A stretch of 34,841 nucleotides of DNA from Streptomyces sp. RP5T (GTDB taxonomy: Bacteria > Actinomycetota > Actinomycetes > Streptomycetales > Streptomycetaceae). The stretch is taken from positions 1 through 34,841 of the forward strand of contig NZ_RSAJ01000022.1 in NCBI RefSeq assembly GCF_003933965.1, read 5' to 3'. Each line of letters opens with the position of its first letter. Within the stretch, counting starts at the first letter, position 1. This document shows, in pieces, positions 1 through 7,937 of this stretch. Below the pieces are notes generated by a model. That model saw only the letters and a list, made by a program, of their open reading frames with translations, was not told where the DNA came from and ran no database searches. The translations under genes were made by a program, and so were the position numbers.

Positions 1-161
1 CCTCTCTTCACATACGCCCCGTCAACCCCACCTGCCCCGCGATCCCCACCGGTGCTTCGCCCTCCGAACCGTCCACCGCCTCAAGGCACCACCGGTTCAC
101 CTGCGGAAGAGTCGGCCCGGGCATCCCAAAACCATGGTCAGCAGGGAGCGTTACGGGGAAA

Positions 162-989
162 ATGGGCGTCATGACGTACGAAGGCTCCACCATCGACCCG
201 TCCAAGCCCAGCATCGCGCGCGTCTACGACTATCTGCTGGGCGGCAAGGACAACTACGCCGTGGACCGAGAGATCGGTGACGTGTTCAAACGCGACCTGC
301 CCGGCTCGGTGGCCATCGCCTTCGCCAACCGCGCTGCCCTGACCCGCGCGGTCGGGGAGATCGTGAAGACCACCGGTATCCGGCAGTTCATCGACCTCGG
401 CAGCGGTCTGCCGACCTCGGACAACGTCCACCAGGTCGCGCAACGTCACGCTCCCGAGGCCCGGGTCGTCTACGTCGACATCGACCCGCAGGTCCTCGTC
501 CACGGACGTGCGCTGCTGGAGAAAGACGACCGGACCCGGGTCGTCGCGGTCGACGTACGCGACCCCGAGGCCATCCGCACCCACCCCGAAACCCAGGCTC
601 TGATCGACTTCACCCAGCCTGTCGGCGTCATGTTCAGCGCCATCCTCCACCACGTCAACGACGACGAGGACCCGGCCGGCCTCGTCCGCTACTGGCGCGA
701 GCACGTGCCCTCGGGAAGCCACTTCTTCGTCAGTCACTTCCGCTCCGGCAACAATCCGGAGACGCGGGAGGCCGAGAAGGTCCTCCAGCAGACCTTCGGC
801 CGCGGCCGCTGGCGCACCGACGCCGAGATCGCCTCGCTCCTCGACGGCCTGGAGATCCTGGACCCCGGGATCGTCCCCGCGCCCCTGTGGCACCCGGACG
901 AGGCCGACACCCCCTGGAGCAACGGCGGGGAACGGGAACTCACGGTCTGGGAACACCTCATCGCCGCGGCTCTCGCCCGCAAACCCTGA
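162..989 (+). CDS. SAM-dependent methyltransferase, Methyltransf_19 (DUF574) type
   Basis: Predicted 275-aa S-adenosylmethionine-dependent methyltransferase of the family common and multi-copy in actinomycetes; the substrate is not known. The N-terminal signature PSIARVYDYLLGGKDNYAVD (about residues 16-35) and the SAM-binding glycine loop DLGSGLPTSDN (78-88) are visible, followed by a second acidic strand YVDIDP and the ILHHVNDDEDP segment. Length is normal for the family. The start is uncertain: ATG at 162 or ATG at 171 (MTYEGST); a GGGG stretch at 155-158 sits too close to 162 and at better distance from 171. It stands alone, with a kinase-like gene 60 bases downstream on the same strand. 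Family assignment is firm; the biological role is unknown. Confidence 0.9.
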   Translation: MGVMTYEGSTIDPSKPSIARVYDYLLGGKDNYAVDREIGDVFKRDLPGSVAIAFANRAALTRAVGEIVKTTGIRQFIDLGSGLPTSDNVHQVAQRHAPEARVVYVDIDPQVLVHGRALLEKDDRTRVVAVDVRDPEAIRTHPETQALIDFTQPVGVMFSAILHHVNDDEDPAGLVRYWREHVPSGSHFFVSHFRSGNNPETREAEKVLQQTFGRGRWRTDAEIASLLDGLEILDPGIVPAPLWHPDEADTPWSNGGERELTVWEHLIAAALARKP

Positions 990-1049
990 CGGCTGCGGTT
1001 GTCCCGGGCTTCACAGCCTCTGCCGACGGCGGCGTGACAGGATCCGAGC

Positions 1050-1574
1050 GTGACGACCTTGTTCCTGACGGTTGGTCTGCCCGGCGCCGGAAAGACCACG
1101 AGAGCCCGGCAGTTGGCCGAGGAGCATTCCGCGCTGCGGCTGACGCCGGACGAGTGGATGCTCCCGCTGTTCGGCGACCCGCAGCCGGACGGCAAGCGCG
1201 ATGTGCTGGAAGGACGGCTGCTCTGGGTGGGGCTTGAGACCCTGAGGCTGGGAACGAACGTGGTCCTTGATTTCGGATGCTGGTCTCGTGACGAGCGGTC
1301 CGCGATCCGTTGGCTGGTGATGTCCGTGGGGGCGTCCTGCCAACTCGTCTACCTGCCGCTGGACCACGAGACCCAACGTGCGCGGGTCGCCCGTCGCCGG
1401 TCGACCACTCCCGAACAGACCTTCGCGATGAGCGAGAGGGACCTCGTGCGCTGGAGGACGCTGTTCGAGGAGCCCGACGCCGCGGAACTCGCTGGGCACG
1501 CCGTGGGAGATCCGCCTCCCGGGTGGCCAGGTTGGCCGGAGTGGGCCGCCGAACGGTGGCCGTCACTCGCGTGA
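1050..1574 (+). CDS. P-loop AAA family ATPase / kinase-like protein
   Basis: Small 174-aa P-loop protein with a Walker A motif GLPGAGKTT at residues 9-17 right at the N terminus, then LTPDEWM, a feature of the zeta-toxin/polynucleotide-kinase-like group that phosphorylates small molecules or nucleic-acid ends. VVLDFGCWSRDER fits the second acidic strand and the arginine-rich RARVARRRS segment fits a lid. The substrate cannot be told from sequence. GTG at 1050 is chosen because AGGA lies 7 bases upstream and the Walker A spacing is normal for the group. No antitoxin partner is seen next to it, so a toxin role is not supported. It converges on the peptidoglycan-binding gene. Confidence 0.85.
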   Translation: MTTLFLTVGLPGAGKTTRARQLAEEHSALRLTPDEWMLPLFGDPQPDGKRDVLEGRLLWVGLETLRLGTNVVLDFGCWSRDERSAIRWLVMSVGASCQLVYLPLDHETQRARVARRRSTTPEQTFAMSERDLVRWRTLFEEPDAAELAGHAVGDPPPGWPGWPEWAAERWPSLA

Positions 1575-1592
1575 CCGGGCGACTGCGTTCCG

Positions 1593-1624
1593 GGTCGGTC
1601 GAGCAGGGGAATTCCCGCCCGACC
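1593..1624. terminator. Possible bidirectional terminator between convergent genes
   Basis: Arms GGTCGG (1593-1598) and CCGACC (1619-1624) enclose a loop that itself contains the palindrome GGGAATTCCC. It lies in the 65-base gap between the kinase-like gene and the convergent peptidoglycan-binding gene. There is no U tract, which is usual for GC-rich actinomycete terminators. Confidence 0.45.
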
Positions 1625-1639
1625 GAACCGATACGTCGT

Positions 1640-2104
1640 TCAGGACCTGTCTCCGCAGCCGGTGGCGTTGTAGTTCCAGAATGCCGCCCTGGTCTGCGGC
1701 CCGGCAATTCCGTCGGGGGTTCCCGCGTTTTCCCCGACGGCGTTCAGGAACTTCTGCAAGGCCGTGATCGTGTTGCTCCCGACGACCCCGTCGACGGTGC
1801 CCGCGTTGTAGCCCCACGCGTTGAGCATGCGCTGTGCCGCCTTCCAGCTGTTGGTGCCCAGCTGGCCGTCCACGGTGCCGGCGTTGAAGCCCCAGGCGTT
1901 CAGGCAACTCTGCCAGTTCTTGGCCCGGTTGGTGTCCAGGCCGAGGTTGTTCACAGCGAGGATCGAGGCACGCGGGCCGCTGACCGCGGCCTTGGTGGCG
2001 TGCTGCGGAGCAGCCACACTCGCGCTCGCCCCGGCGAGACCTCCGGCGGCAATGCCGACGACGGCGCTCGCGACCACGAGTGCCCTGGTCAGAGAAGTAC
2101 GCAT
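1640..2104 (-). CDS. Secreted peptidoglycan-binding domain protein
   Basis: 154-aa protein. The N terminus MRTSLTRALVVASAVVGIAAG then GGLAGASASVAAP is a Sec signal peptide with a likely AxA cleavage near residue 31. The mature part holds near-identical tandem repeats of the pattern LNAWGxNAGTVDGxxGxNTxxAxQxFLNA, the core of PG_binding_1 domains that attach secreted proteins to the cell wall. There is no catalytic domain, so it is likely a wall-associated small protein or an inhibitor-like adaptor. ATG at 2104 is chosen because AGAGGA lies a few bases upstream and because the signal peptide begins there; the longer upstream reading frame is Arg/Gly-rich and does not look coding. It lies downstream of the glycosyltransferase on the same strand, separated by 169 bases. 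Confidence 0.85.
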   Translation of the reverse strand: MRTSLTRALVVASAVVGIAAGGLAGASASVAAPQHATKAAVSGPRASILAVNNLGLDTNRAKNWQSCLNAWGFNAGTVDGQLGTNSWKAAQRMLNAWGYNAGTVDGVVGSNTITALQKFLNAVGENAGTPDGIAGPQTRAAFWNYNATGCGDRS

Positions 2105-2273
2105 TTTTTCCTCTTTCCGATCGACTGCGCGGGAATTGACGCGGCACGACCGTTCCGGCTCTCCGCGCCGACGTAAGCGTGCCAGGGACGCGCTCCCACA
2201 TCTCACGAAATAGAGGTTCACTTTTTCCGTATGACTCGGATCAGGACAACTCCTCCTCCGGCCCCCGCCACCG

Positions 2274-3989
2274 TCAGGCGCCGCTCCAGGGGTCCGCCCT
2301 GCGCGCCAGCCTCTTCGCGCGGCCACGTACGTCCGCGGGGAGGCGGTGGAGGACCGTGCGGGCTGCCCGGCGAAGGGGCGGGGCCGAGGTGGTGCGCAGG
2401 TAGAGGCGGTGTGGGAGCGTGGCCTGGCCCGGTGGGCGTACGGACAGGCGGAGTTGGCCGGCCGAGCCGCTCCAGGCCGGGATCACCAGGTGGGGCGGAG
2501 TTCCGACCCGCACCGACCCGAAGCCAAGGCCGAGACCCGCGCCGAGACCGAGATCTGGGGCGGCACCGCGATGTGCGTCGTCGTCGGCGCGTGTCACCCG
2601 CGCCCTGCGGCCCACGCCCAGAAGCTGGGCGCTGGCCCACACCACGTGCGTGCCGGGTTCCATGGCCCGTCCGCCGGCCAGGGTGAGGGGGTCGATAGCC
2701 GTTTCGCCGCCGAGCACGACGCGATGGCGGCGGTCACCGAGCGGTTGTGTGCGCGGGACCAGGTCGGCGTCCGGGTACCACCACAGGTCCCGGGCCGTGT
2801 CGTGGACCAGGAGTTCACCGTGGGCATGGCCGAGGGGGTGCGGGGCCTCCCAGCCCTCGGCGCCCTTGATGCCGGCCAGCAGGTCGGGGTCGAGGAGCAT
2901 ACGACCGTACCGTTCGACGAGCGCCAGGGGCTCGCCATCGCCGCGGCGCATGCCGATCGTGGTGGTGACGTGCAGCTTTCCGTCGCGCCAGCGAATGTCG
3001 TCGACGGTGACCTCGGGCCTGATGCGCCGGGTGCGGCGGGCGAGTTCGACGAGGGAGTCGAGGTGGCCCTCCTCCAGCAGGTGCGCCCGGAGCCGGGTGA
3101 GAGCGGGAAGGCCGTCACGGACACCTGGCGGATACGCGTCGAGGGCCATGCGGCGTACGACGTCGAAGTAGCGCTCGAGGTTCTTGCCGGTGCGCTGGAG
3201 GGCGCGGGGTTCGTTCACCGGGCGCAGCAGTTCGACGCGGTAGGAGCGGCGGAGCAAGTGGTTCTGAAGGGGGCCGGGGTGGGTGTCCTGCTTGATGGCC
3301 TCGACGACCGTGCGGAGGTGACCGTAGTACTCCTCCGGGGTGGTGCCGCGGCTGCTGTTGTTGCCACCGTCGTCGCGGCGCTTCCATACGTAGCAGGGGT
3401 GGTCGGCGACGATCGAGACCGTCTTGGCGCGCAAGTAGGCCTGGACCATGAAGAGTTGGTCCTCCAGCCGCACCGGGCCCTCGGGAAACCTGAGGTCATG
3501 GGCGAGCAGGAAGTCGCGCCGGAACATCTTGTGCGGGGTGAGGCTCTCCATGAGCGGCGCGTCCTCGACCGTGCAGCGCTCCATGGTGCGCTTGAAGACG
3601 TTGCTGGGGCCCGCCATGGTGCCGATGACCTTGCCCAGGACGATGTCGGAGTCGTTGCGGTCGGCCATGCGGTAGAGGACTTCCAGGGCCTCTGGGGTCA
3701 ACTCGTCGTCCTGGTCGACGAATTGGACGTACCGACCGCGGGCTGCCCGGACACCGACGTTGCGGGGTTTGCCGGGCCAGCCCGAGTTCTCCTGGTGGAT
3801 CACGCGCACATGTGCGTGCTGGTCGGCGAGCGCGTCCAGCCGCTGTGCGGAGTCATCGGTCGAGCCGTCGTCGACGTAGATGACTTCGTACGCCTCCTCC
3901 CCCAAGGTCTGGCGTAAGAGTGACGGCGCACAGATGTCGATGTAGTGGCCCGCGTTGTAAACGGGCACCACGATGCTCACCTTGAGCAT
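2274..3989 (-). CDS. Family 2 glycosyltransferase
   Basis: 571-aa protein with a GT-A domain in the first ~250 residues: KVSIVVPVYNAGHYI at the N terminus, VDDGSTDDS, the metal-binding FVDQDDELTPEA (DQDD), and a later EDQLFMVQAY segment with the catalytic-acid position ED. The C-terminal ~300 residues are a predicted beta-rich accessory region and a basic tail (RAKRLARRADPW), a layout seen in actinomycete glycosyltransferases acting on wall polymers or teichoic-like glycans. The donor and acceptor cannot be told. ATG at 3989 has AGGGGGAG about 7 bases upstream. It has no glycan-pathway neighbours here, so it may act alone. No membrane segments are evident. Confidence 0.9.
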   Translation of the reverse strand: MLKVSIVVPVYNAGHYIDICAPSLLRQTLGEEAYEVIYVDDGSTDDSAQRLDALADQHAHVRVIHQENSGWPGKPRNVGVRAARGRYVQFVDQDDELTPEALEVLYRMADRNDSDIVLGKVIGTMAGPSNVFKRTMERCTVEDAPLMESLTPHKMFRRDFLLAHDLRFPEGPVRLEDQLFMVQAYLRAKTVSIVADHPCYVWKRRDDGGNNSSRGTTPEEYYGHLRTVVEAIKQDTHPGPLQNHLLRRSYRVELLRPVNEPRALQRTGKNLERYFDVVRRMALDAYPPGVRDGLPALTRLRAHLLEEGHLDSLVELARRTRRIRPEVTVDDIRWRDGKLHVTTTIGMRRGDGEPLALVERYGRMLLDPDLLAGIKGAEGWEAPHPLGHAHGELLVHDTARDLWWYPDADLVPRTQPLGDRRHRVVLGGETAIDPLTLAGGRAMEPGTHVVWASAQLLGVGRRARVTRADDDAHRGAAPDLGLGAGLGLGFGSVRVGTPPHLVIPAWSGSAGQLRLSVRPPGQATLPHRLYLRTTSAPPLRRAARTVLHRLPADVRGRAKRLARRADPWSGA

Positions 3990-4130
3990 GAACGCTCCCC
4001 CTAAACGGAGACAACGCGTCTCCTGTTGTTCTTTGGACGTTCAGACTCAGGCAAAGGTTGTCCAACCCGAAGCAATCAAACGTTTCTCTCCAGAAGGCGT
4101 TTTCGGCGGCGGCCCGGACCACCGGGAGGA

Positions 4131-5141
4131 CTACCGGGAGCCCGCCACGGGCTGCTGCTTGTAGAAGGACTCCTCCAGGTAGACGGCGTCGTGCGGCTGG
4201 TAGGGCTCCTCCAGGTAGGCGGCCTCGTCGTCGTCGAGTTCGACGTCCACCGCGGCGACCGCGTCGGCCAGTTGGGCCGGCTTGGTGACCCCGACGACGG
4301 GCGAGGTCACCACCGGGTTGCGCATGACCCAGGCCAGGGCGACCTGGGCCGGGGACAGACCTCGCTTGCCCGCGATCTCATGGACGCGCTCGACGACCGC
4401 CTGGTCCTCGTCGCGGTAGAGGATCCTGCTGCCCGCGTCGGTCTCCGCACGCGCCGTGGCGGTGTCCCGGACCCGCGTCAGCCTGCCCCGCGCCAGTGGG
4501 CTCCACGGGATCACGCCGATGCCCTGGTCGGCGCAGAGCGGGAACATCTCCCGTTCCGCCTCCCGGTGGATGAGGTTGTAGTGGTCCTGCATCGACACGA
4601 ACCGGGTCCAGCCGTTCAGGTCGGCCAGGTACAGGGCCTTGGTGAACTGCCAGGCGTACATGGAAGAGGCTCCGAGGTAGCGGACCTTCCCGGACCTGAC
4701 CGCGTCGTGCAGTGCCTCGAGGGTTTCCTCGATCGGGGTGTCGTAGTCCCAGCGGTGGATCTGGTACAGGTCGATGTAGTCGGTCCCCAGCCGCCTCAGG
4801 GAGGCGTCGAGCTCGGCGAAGATCGCCTTGCGGGACAGCCCGGCACCGTTCGGACCGGGGCGCATCCGCATCCAGACCTTGGTGGACAGCACGACCTCCT
4901 CGCGCCGCGCGAAGTCCTTGACCGCCCGGCCGACGATCTCCTCACTGCTTCCGGCGCTGTACCCGTTGGCCGTGTCGAGGAAGTTGACGCCGCTCTCAAG
5001 GGCCTGCCTGATGATGTCCCGGCCGGCGTCCGCGCCCAGAGACCATGGCTCGCCACCGCGGTCCGGCTCGCCGAAGCTCATGCAGCCGAGGGTGATGGCG
5101 GAGACTTCCAGGCCGGTCGTTCCGAGTTTGATGTATCGCAT
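4131..5141 (-). CDS. Aldo/keto reductase
   Basis: 336-aa NADPH-dependent oxidoreductase of the AKR superfamily, in the group that resembles voltage-gated potassium channel beta subunits. The catalytic tetrad is visible: D56 and Y61 in DTANGYSAGSSEE, K88 in LSTKVWM, H129 in DLYQIHRWD. SQ/NQ-type cofactor residues follow (SMQDHYNLIHRE, PWSPLARG). The start at 5141 (MRYIKLG) is where family similarity begins, and a MerR-type promoter ends only about 8 bases upstream, so the mRNA is probably leaderless; the upstream in-frame extension is not credible. Its substrate is unknown. It is divergent from the SRPBCC gene. Confidence 0.92.
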   Translation of the reverse strand: MRYIKLGTTGLEVSAITLGCMSFGEPDRGGEPWSLGADAGRDIIRQALESGVNFLDTANGYSAGSSEEIVGRAVKDFARREEVVLSTKVWMRMRPGPNGAGLSRKAIFAELDASLRRLGTDYIDLYQIHRWDYDTPIEETLEALHDAVRSGKVRYLGASSMYAWQFTKALYLADLNGWTRFVSMQDHYNLIHREAEREMFPLCADQGIGVIPWSPLARGRLTRVRDTATARAETDAGSRILYRDEDQAVVERVHEIAGKRGLSPAQVALAWVMRNPVVTSPVVGVTKPAQLADAVAAVDVELDDDEAAYLEEPYQPHDAVYLEESFYKQQPVAGSR

Positions 5142-5149
5142 GGGGCCCG

Positions 5150-5180
5150 AACGTAGGCCCTGGAGTGCGCTCCAACGCAA
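5150..5180 (-). promoter_or_regulatory. MerR-type promoter of the aldo/keto reductase gene
   Basis: On the minus strand, a -35-like TTGCGT (5175-5180) and a -10-like TACGTT (5150-5155) are separated by exactly 19 bases. The spacer contains the dyad TGGAGCGCACTCCA (5161-5174). An over-long 19-base spacer carrying an operator dyad is the hallmark of MerR-family activated promoters. The predicted start of transcription falls at or next to the ATG at 5141. No MerR gene is present in the window. Confidence 0.65.
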
Positions 5181-5273
5181 GGAACTCTCGGTCCGGAATT
5201 CGGAGGCGGGTGGCAGGTGCGCCTTCGCAGCACCCTCAGTGCCGCCGCGGCCTGACACACCACCACTTCAAAG

Positions 5274-5294
5274 GTCACCACCTTGACAGGTGAC
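5274..5294. promoter_or_regulatory. GTCACC-N9-GGTGAC operator, copy A
   Basis: Perfect 6-bp inverted arms GTCACC and GGTGAC with the centre ACCTTGACA. Read on the minus strand the centre is TGTCAAGGT, matching copies B and C. It lies 62 bases before the SRPBCC start at 5357 and 132 bases before the aldo/keto reductase start; the SRPBCC gene is the more likely target because the reductase has its own MerR-type promoter. Confidence 0.7.
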
Positions 5295-5356
5295 GACAAC
5301 CGATGGGAATCTCTCGTCACCGCTCAGAACGGTTACTTCTCGGGTGAGGACATCCC

Positions 5357-5782
5357 ATGGCAGTCGTACGCTTCCACCTCGTCTCCCAGCTCGGCCCCAA
5401 GGACGTGCTGGGAGTGCTGACCGACTTCGGTCCCGGCCGCGCCCAGGCCTGGCCCACGATCGAAGCCGACCACTTCGAGGTCCACGACCGCGGTGACACC
5501 TGGGCCGAGGTCACCGAGGGAACTTCGTCCGCCTGGGAGCGGGCACGCTACGAGTGGGAGCCCGCCGGAGACACGATCACCGTCACCACGCTGGATTCCA
5601 AGCTCTTCGGAGCAGGCGGCGGCTGGGTGTTCAGGATGACTCCCGAGGGCGACGGCACCCGGGTCGACGTCGAACTGACGCGGGAACCGAGCACGGTGAA
5701 GGGCAAGATGCTCGCCGCTCTCCTGCCATTGGCCGCGGGGTCGCTGCGCAAGTCGTTCGCGGGGCCGCTCCGGGCGACGTGA
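5357..5782 (+). CDS. SRPBCC family protein (START-like fold)
   Basis: 141-aa protein that looks like a small SRPBCC/polyketide-cyclase-like domain, a helix-grip fold that binds hydrophobic ligands in its cavity. The N-terminal strand and helix (MAVVRFHLVSQLGPKDVLGVLTDF), the central strands (ERARYEWEPAGDTITVTTLDS, GWVFRMTPEGDGTRVDVELTRE) and the long C-terminal helix (LLPLAAGSLRKSFAGPL) are arranged as in the family. GGTGAGGA lies about 6 bases before ATG 5357. It is single and preceded by operator copy A, which ties it to the CGNR, aldehyde dehydrogenase and hydrolase genes. No ligand can be named. Confidence 0.8.
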   Translation: MAVVRFHLVSQLGPKDVLGVLTDFGPGRAQAWPTIEADHFEVHDRGDTWAEVTEGTSSAWERARYEWEPAGDTITVTTLDSKLFGAGGGWVFRMTPEGDGTRVDVELTREPSTVKGKMLAALLPLAAGSLRKSFAGPLRAT

Positions 5783-6063
5783 GCGGGACCTCGCCACGGG
5801 CGGCGCGGGTACGGGCCTGCTCGGCGGCCTCCAGGAAGGCCTGGAAGGCGGCCGGGTGCTGGGAACCGTCGGCGCCGTAGCGGAACCGGCGGCAGACTCG
5901 GCCGTGCACCAGCCGACTCGGCCTTGCGGGTGGCGTCGAAGGCGAGGGTCCGCGTAGAGATGTGTAGAGATGACGTCGTCCGGGGCCTAATTGACCTCGC
6001 CCGAGCGGGACGACGGCTGTTAGGGTCGAGGAGACGTTGACCGTCGATCGAGGAGTCACAGAC
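5783..6063. other. Gene-poor stretch before the ABC-F leader, possible decayed coding sequence
   Basis: No convincing intact gene is seen. On the minus strand, about 5790-5930, one frame reads VCRRFRYGADGSQHPAAFQA and continues as an amphipathic helix-like segment, which looks like the tail of a protein but has no start or upstream domain; it may be a remnant. Around 5990-6025 the AT-richer stretch with TTGACC and TTAGGGT may hold the ABC-F promoter, but the spacing between these boxes is not standard. Confidence 0.3.
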
Positions 6064-6093
6064 GTGGTGGGTGAAGACGACATCTCCGGATGA
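6064..6093 (+). CDS. Short leader reading frame before the ABC-F pair
   Basis: Nine codons, GTG GTG GGT GAA GAC GAC ATC TCC GGA followed by TGA, predicted peptide MVGEDDISG. A good ribosome site GAGGAG lies 8 bases before the first GTG. It lies 130 bases before the ABC-F start and upstream of alternative hairpins, the arrangement used for ribosome-stalling attenuation of inducible antibiotic-resistance ABC-F genes. Translation is inferred from the ribosome site only. Confidence 0.45.
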   Translation: MVGEDDISG

Positions 6094-6170
6094 GATCCGG
6101 ATCTGACGGCCACCGGCCGGCGCCAGAGGGCGCTGCCGAAGTGGTCCGTTTCGTCGACCCTTCTCCCACG

Positions 6171-6201
6171 TCTGCCCAGGGCAGAGGTATGCGCTCTGCC
6201 C
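6171..6201 (+). promoter_or_regulatory. Candidate attenuator with mutually exclusive hairpins
   Basis: GGGCAGAG (6179-6186) can pair perfectly with CTCTGCCC (6194-6201), followed by the pyrimidine-rich TCCGTCCTTT. The same left arm can instead pair with TCTGCC (6171-6176), closing a 3-base loop with GGCAGA at 6180-6185. The two structures cannot coexist, so upstream events such as a stalled ribosome could choose between them. The second hairpin ends 22 bases before the ABC-F start codon. Confidence 0.55.
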
Positions 6202-6223
6202 TCCGTCCTTTCGAGGTCGCTCC

Positions 6224-7858
6224 ATGTCCGACGCCGCCATCGTCTGCTCGAACCTCTCCTTCGCCTGGCCCGACGACACCCCGGTCTTCCAGGACCTGTC
6301 CTTCACCGTGACCCGCGGGCGCACCGGTCTGGTCGCCCCCAACGGCTCCGGCAAGAGCACCCTGCTCAAGCTGATCGCCGGCGAACTGCACCCAGGCAGC
6401 GGCTCGTTGACCGTGACCGGCACCCTCGGCCACCTCCCGCAGAGCCTTCCCCTGACCGGCAACCTCACCGTCGCCGAGGTGCTGGGGATCGCCGACGTGA
6501 TCCGCGCGCTGGACGCCGTGGAGTCCGGGGACGTCGACGAGGAACACTTCGCCGCCATCGGCGACGACTGGGACATCGAGGAACGCACCCGCGCCCAGCT
6601 CGACCGCCTGGGGCTGGCCTCGCTCACCCTGGACCGCAGCCTGGGCACCCTCAGCGGCGGCCAGGTCGTCTCTCTCGGCCTCGCCGCCCAGCTCCTCAAG
6701 CGCCCCGACGTCCTGCTGCTCGACGAACCCACCAACAACCTCGACGCCGAGGCCCGCCACAAGCTCTACGACGTGCTCTCGGACTTCACCGGTTGTCTGC
6801 TGCTGGTCAGCCACGACCGCGCGCTCCTCGACCGCATGGAGCGCATCGCCGAGCTGGGCAGCGACGAACTCCGGCTCTACGGGGGCAACTTCACCGAGTA
6901 CGAGGACGCCGTGCGGGCCGAGCAGGAGGTCGCCGAGAAGAACGTCCGCAACGCCGAGCAGGAGCTCAAGCGGGAGAAGCGGGAGATGCAGCAGGCTCGC
7001 GAACGTGCCGAGCGCCGGGCCGCCAACGCCTCCAGGAACCTCAAGAACGCGGGCCTGCCCAAGATCTTCGCCGGCACCATGAAGCGCGGCGCGCAGGAGG
7101 CCGCGGGCAGGTCCGGCACCCTGCACGCCTCCCGGGTCAGCGAGGCCAGGGCCCGACTGGACGAGGCCGGGCGGGCCCTGCGCGACGAGCAGCGCCTCAC
7201 CCTGGAACTGCCCGACACCCAGGTGCCCGCCGGGCGCAACCTCTTCATCGGCGAGGGAATGCAGGCCCGGCTCGGCGGCGAGAGCGTGTTCGCGGACGGC
7301 GGCCTCGACCTGACCGTTCGCGGCCCCGAGCGCATCGCGCTGACCGGGCCCAACGGCGCCGGAAAGACCACCCTGATGCGCCTGATCACCGGCGACCTAG
7401 CCCCGGACGGCGGTGCCATCAAGCGCGGCGACGGCCGGATCGCCTACCTCTCACAGCGCCTGGACCTGTTGGACCCGGACCGCACGGTCGCGGAGAACTT
7501 CGCCGCCTTCGCCCCCGAACGGCCGGAGGCGGAGCGCATGAACCTGCTCGCCCGTTTCCTCTTCCGGGGCCCCCGGGCCCACCTGCCCGTCGGCGTGCTC
7601 TCCGGCGGCGAACACCTGCGCGCCACCCTGGCCTGTGTGCTGTGCGCCGAGCCAGCCCCGCACCTGCTGCTGCTCGACGAGCCGACCAACAACCTCGACC
7701 TGGTCAGCGTCGGCCAGTTGGAGGGGGCGCTCAACTCCTACCAGGGCGCCTTCATGGTGGTCAGCCACGACGAGCGGTTCCTCGCCGAGATCGGGGTCAA
7801 CCGCCGGCTGCGGCTGGCCGACGGCACCCTCACGGAGAGCGGGGCCCCCGAGGTGTGA
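6224..7858 (+). CDS. ABC-F family ATP-binding protein, first of a tandem pair
   Basis: 544-aa cytosolic protein with two ABC ATPase domains and no membrane segments. Domain 1 has Walker A APNGSGKST, signature LSGGQVVSLGL and Walker B LLLDEPTNNLD; domain 2 has GPNGAGKTT, LSGGEHLRATL and LLLDEPTNNLD, each followed by an H-loop SHDR/SHDE. The highly charged linker between them (about residues 225-330, EKNVRNAEQELKREKREMQQ) fits the ABC-F interdomain arm that reaches toward the ribosomal peptidyl-transferase centre. ABC-F proteins protect ribosomes from antibiotics or rescue stalled ribosomes. GAGGT lies 6 bases before ATG 6224. The leader with a short reading frame and attenuator suggests induction by a ribosome-targeting drug; the drug is unknown. 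Confidence 0.93.
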   Translation: MSDAAIVCSNLSFAWPDDTPVFQDLSFTVTRGRTGLVAPNGSGKSTLLKLIAGELHPGSGSLTVTGTLGHLPQSLPLTGNLTVAEVLGIADVIRALDAVESGDVDEEHFAAIGDDWDIEERTRAQLDRLGLASLTLDRSLGTLSGGQVVSLGLAAQLLKRPDVLLLDEPTNNLDAEARHKLYDVLSDFTGCLLLVSHDRALLDRMERIAELGSDELRLYGGNFTEYEDAVRAEQEVAEKNVRNAEQELKREKREMQQARERAERRAANASRNLKNAGLPKIFAGTMKRGAQEAAGRSGTLHASRVSEARARLDEAGRALRDEQRLTLELPDTQVPAGRNLFIGEGMQARLGGESVFADGGLDLTVRGPERIALTGPNGAGKTTLMRLITGDLAPDGGAIKRGDGRIAYLSQRLDLLDPDRTVAENFAAFAPERPEAERMNLLARFLFRGPRAHLPVGVLSGGEHLRATLACVLCAEPAPHLLLLDEPTNNLDLVSVGQLEGALNSYQGAFMVVSHDERFLAEIGVNRRLRLADGTLTESGAPEV

Positions 7859-7876
7859 ACCGCCGACGTGTGACGT

Positions 7877-7909
7877 GGCCCGCGTCCGAGGCGAGATGCC
7901 CCGCGGGCC
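7877..7909 (+). promoter_or_regulatory. Intercistronic hairpin between the two ABC-F genes
   Basis: GGCCCGCG (7877-7884) pairs perfectly with CGCGGGCC (7902-7909) across a 17-base loop, in the 79-base gap between the ABC-F genes. It may attenuate or separately control the second gene, or stabilise the processed message. A possible upstream ATG at 7896 would lie inside this loop, which argues for ATG 7938 as the true start. Confidence 0.45.
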
Positions 7910-7937
7910 GAACACCGAACACGTTGGACGGTTCCTC

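Noticed and set aside
1050..1574. P-loop kinase-like gene as a zeta-type toxin of a toxin-antitoxin pair
   Set aside because: No small antitoxin gene is adjacent and the fold is shared with many harmless kinases.
2346..3917. 523-codon plus-strand frame opposite the glycosyltransferase
   Set aside because: No domain or ribosome site; the minus-strand protein has complete GT-A motifs.
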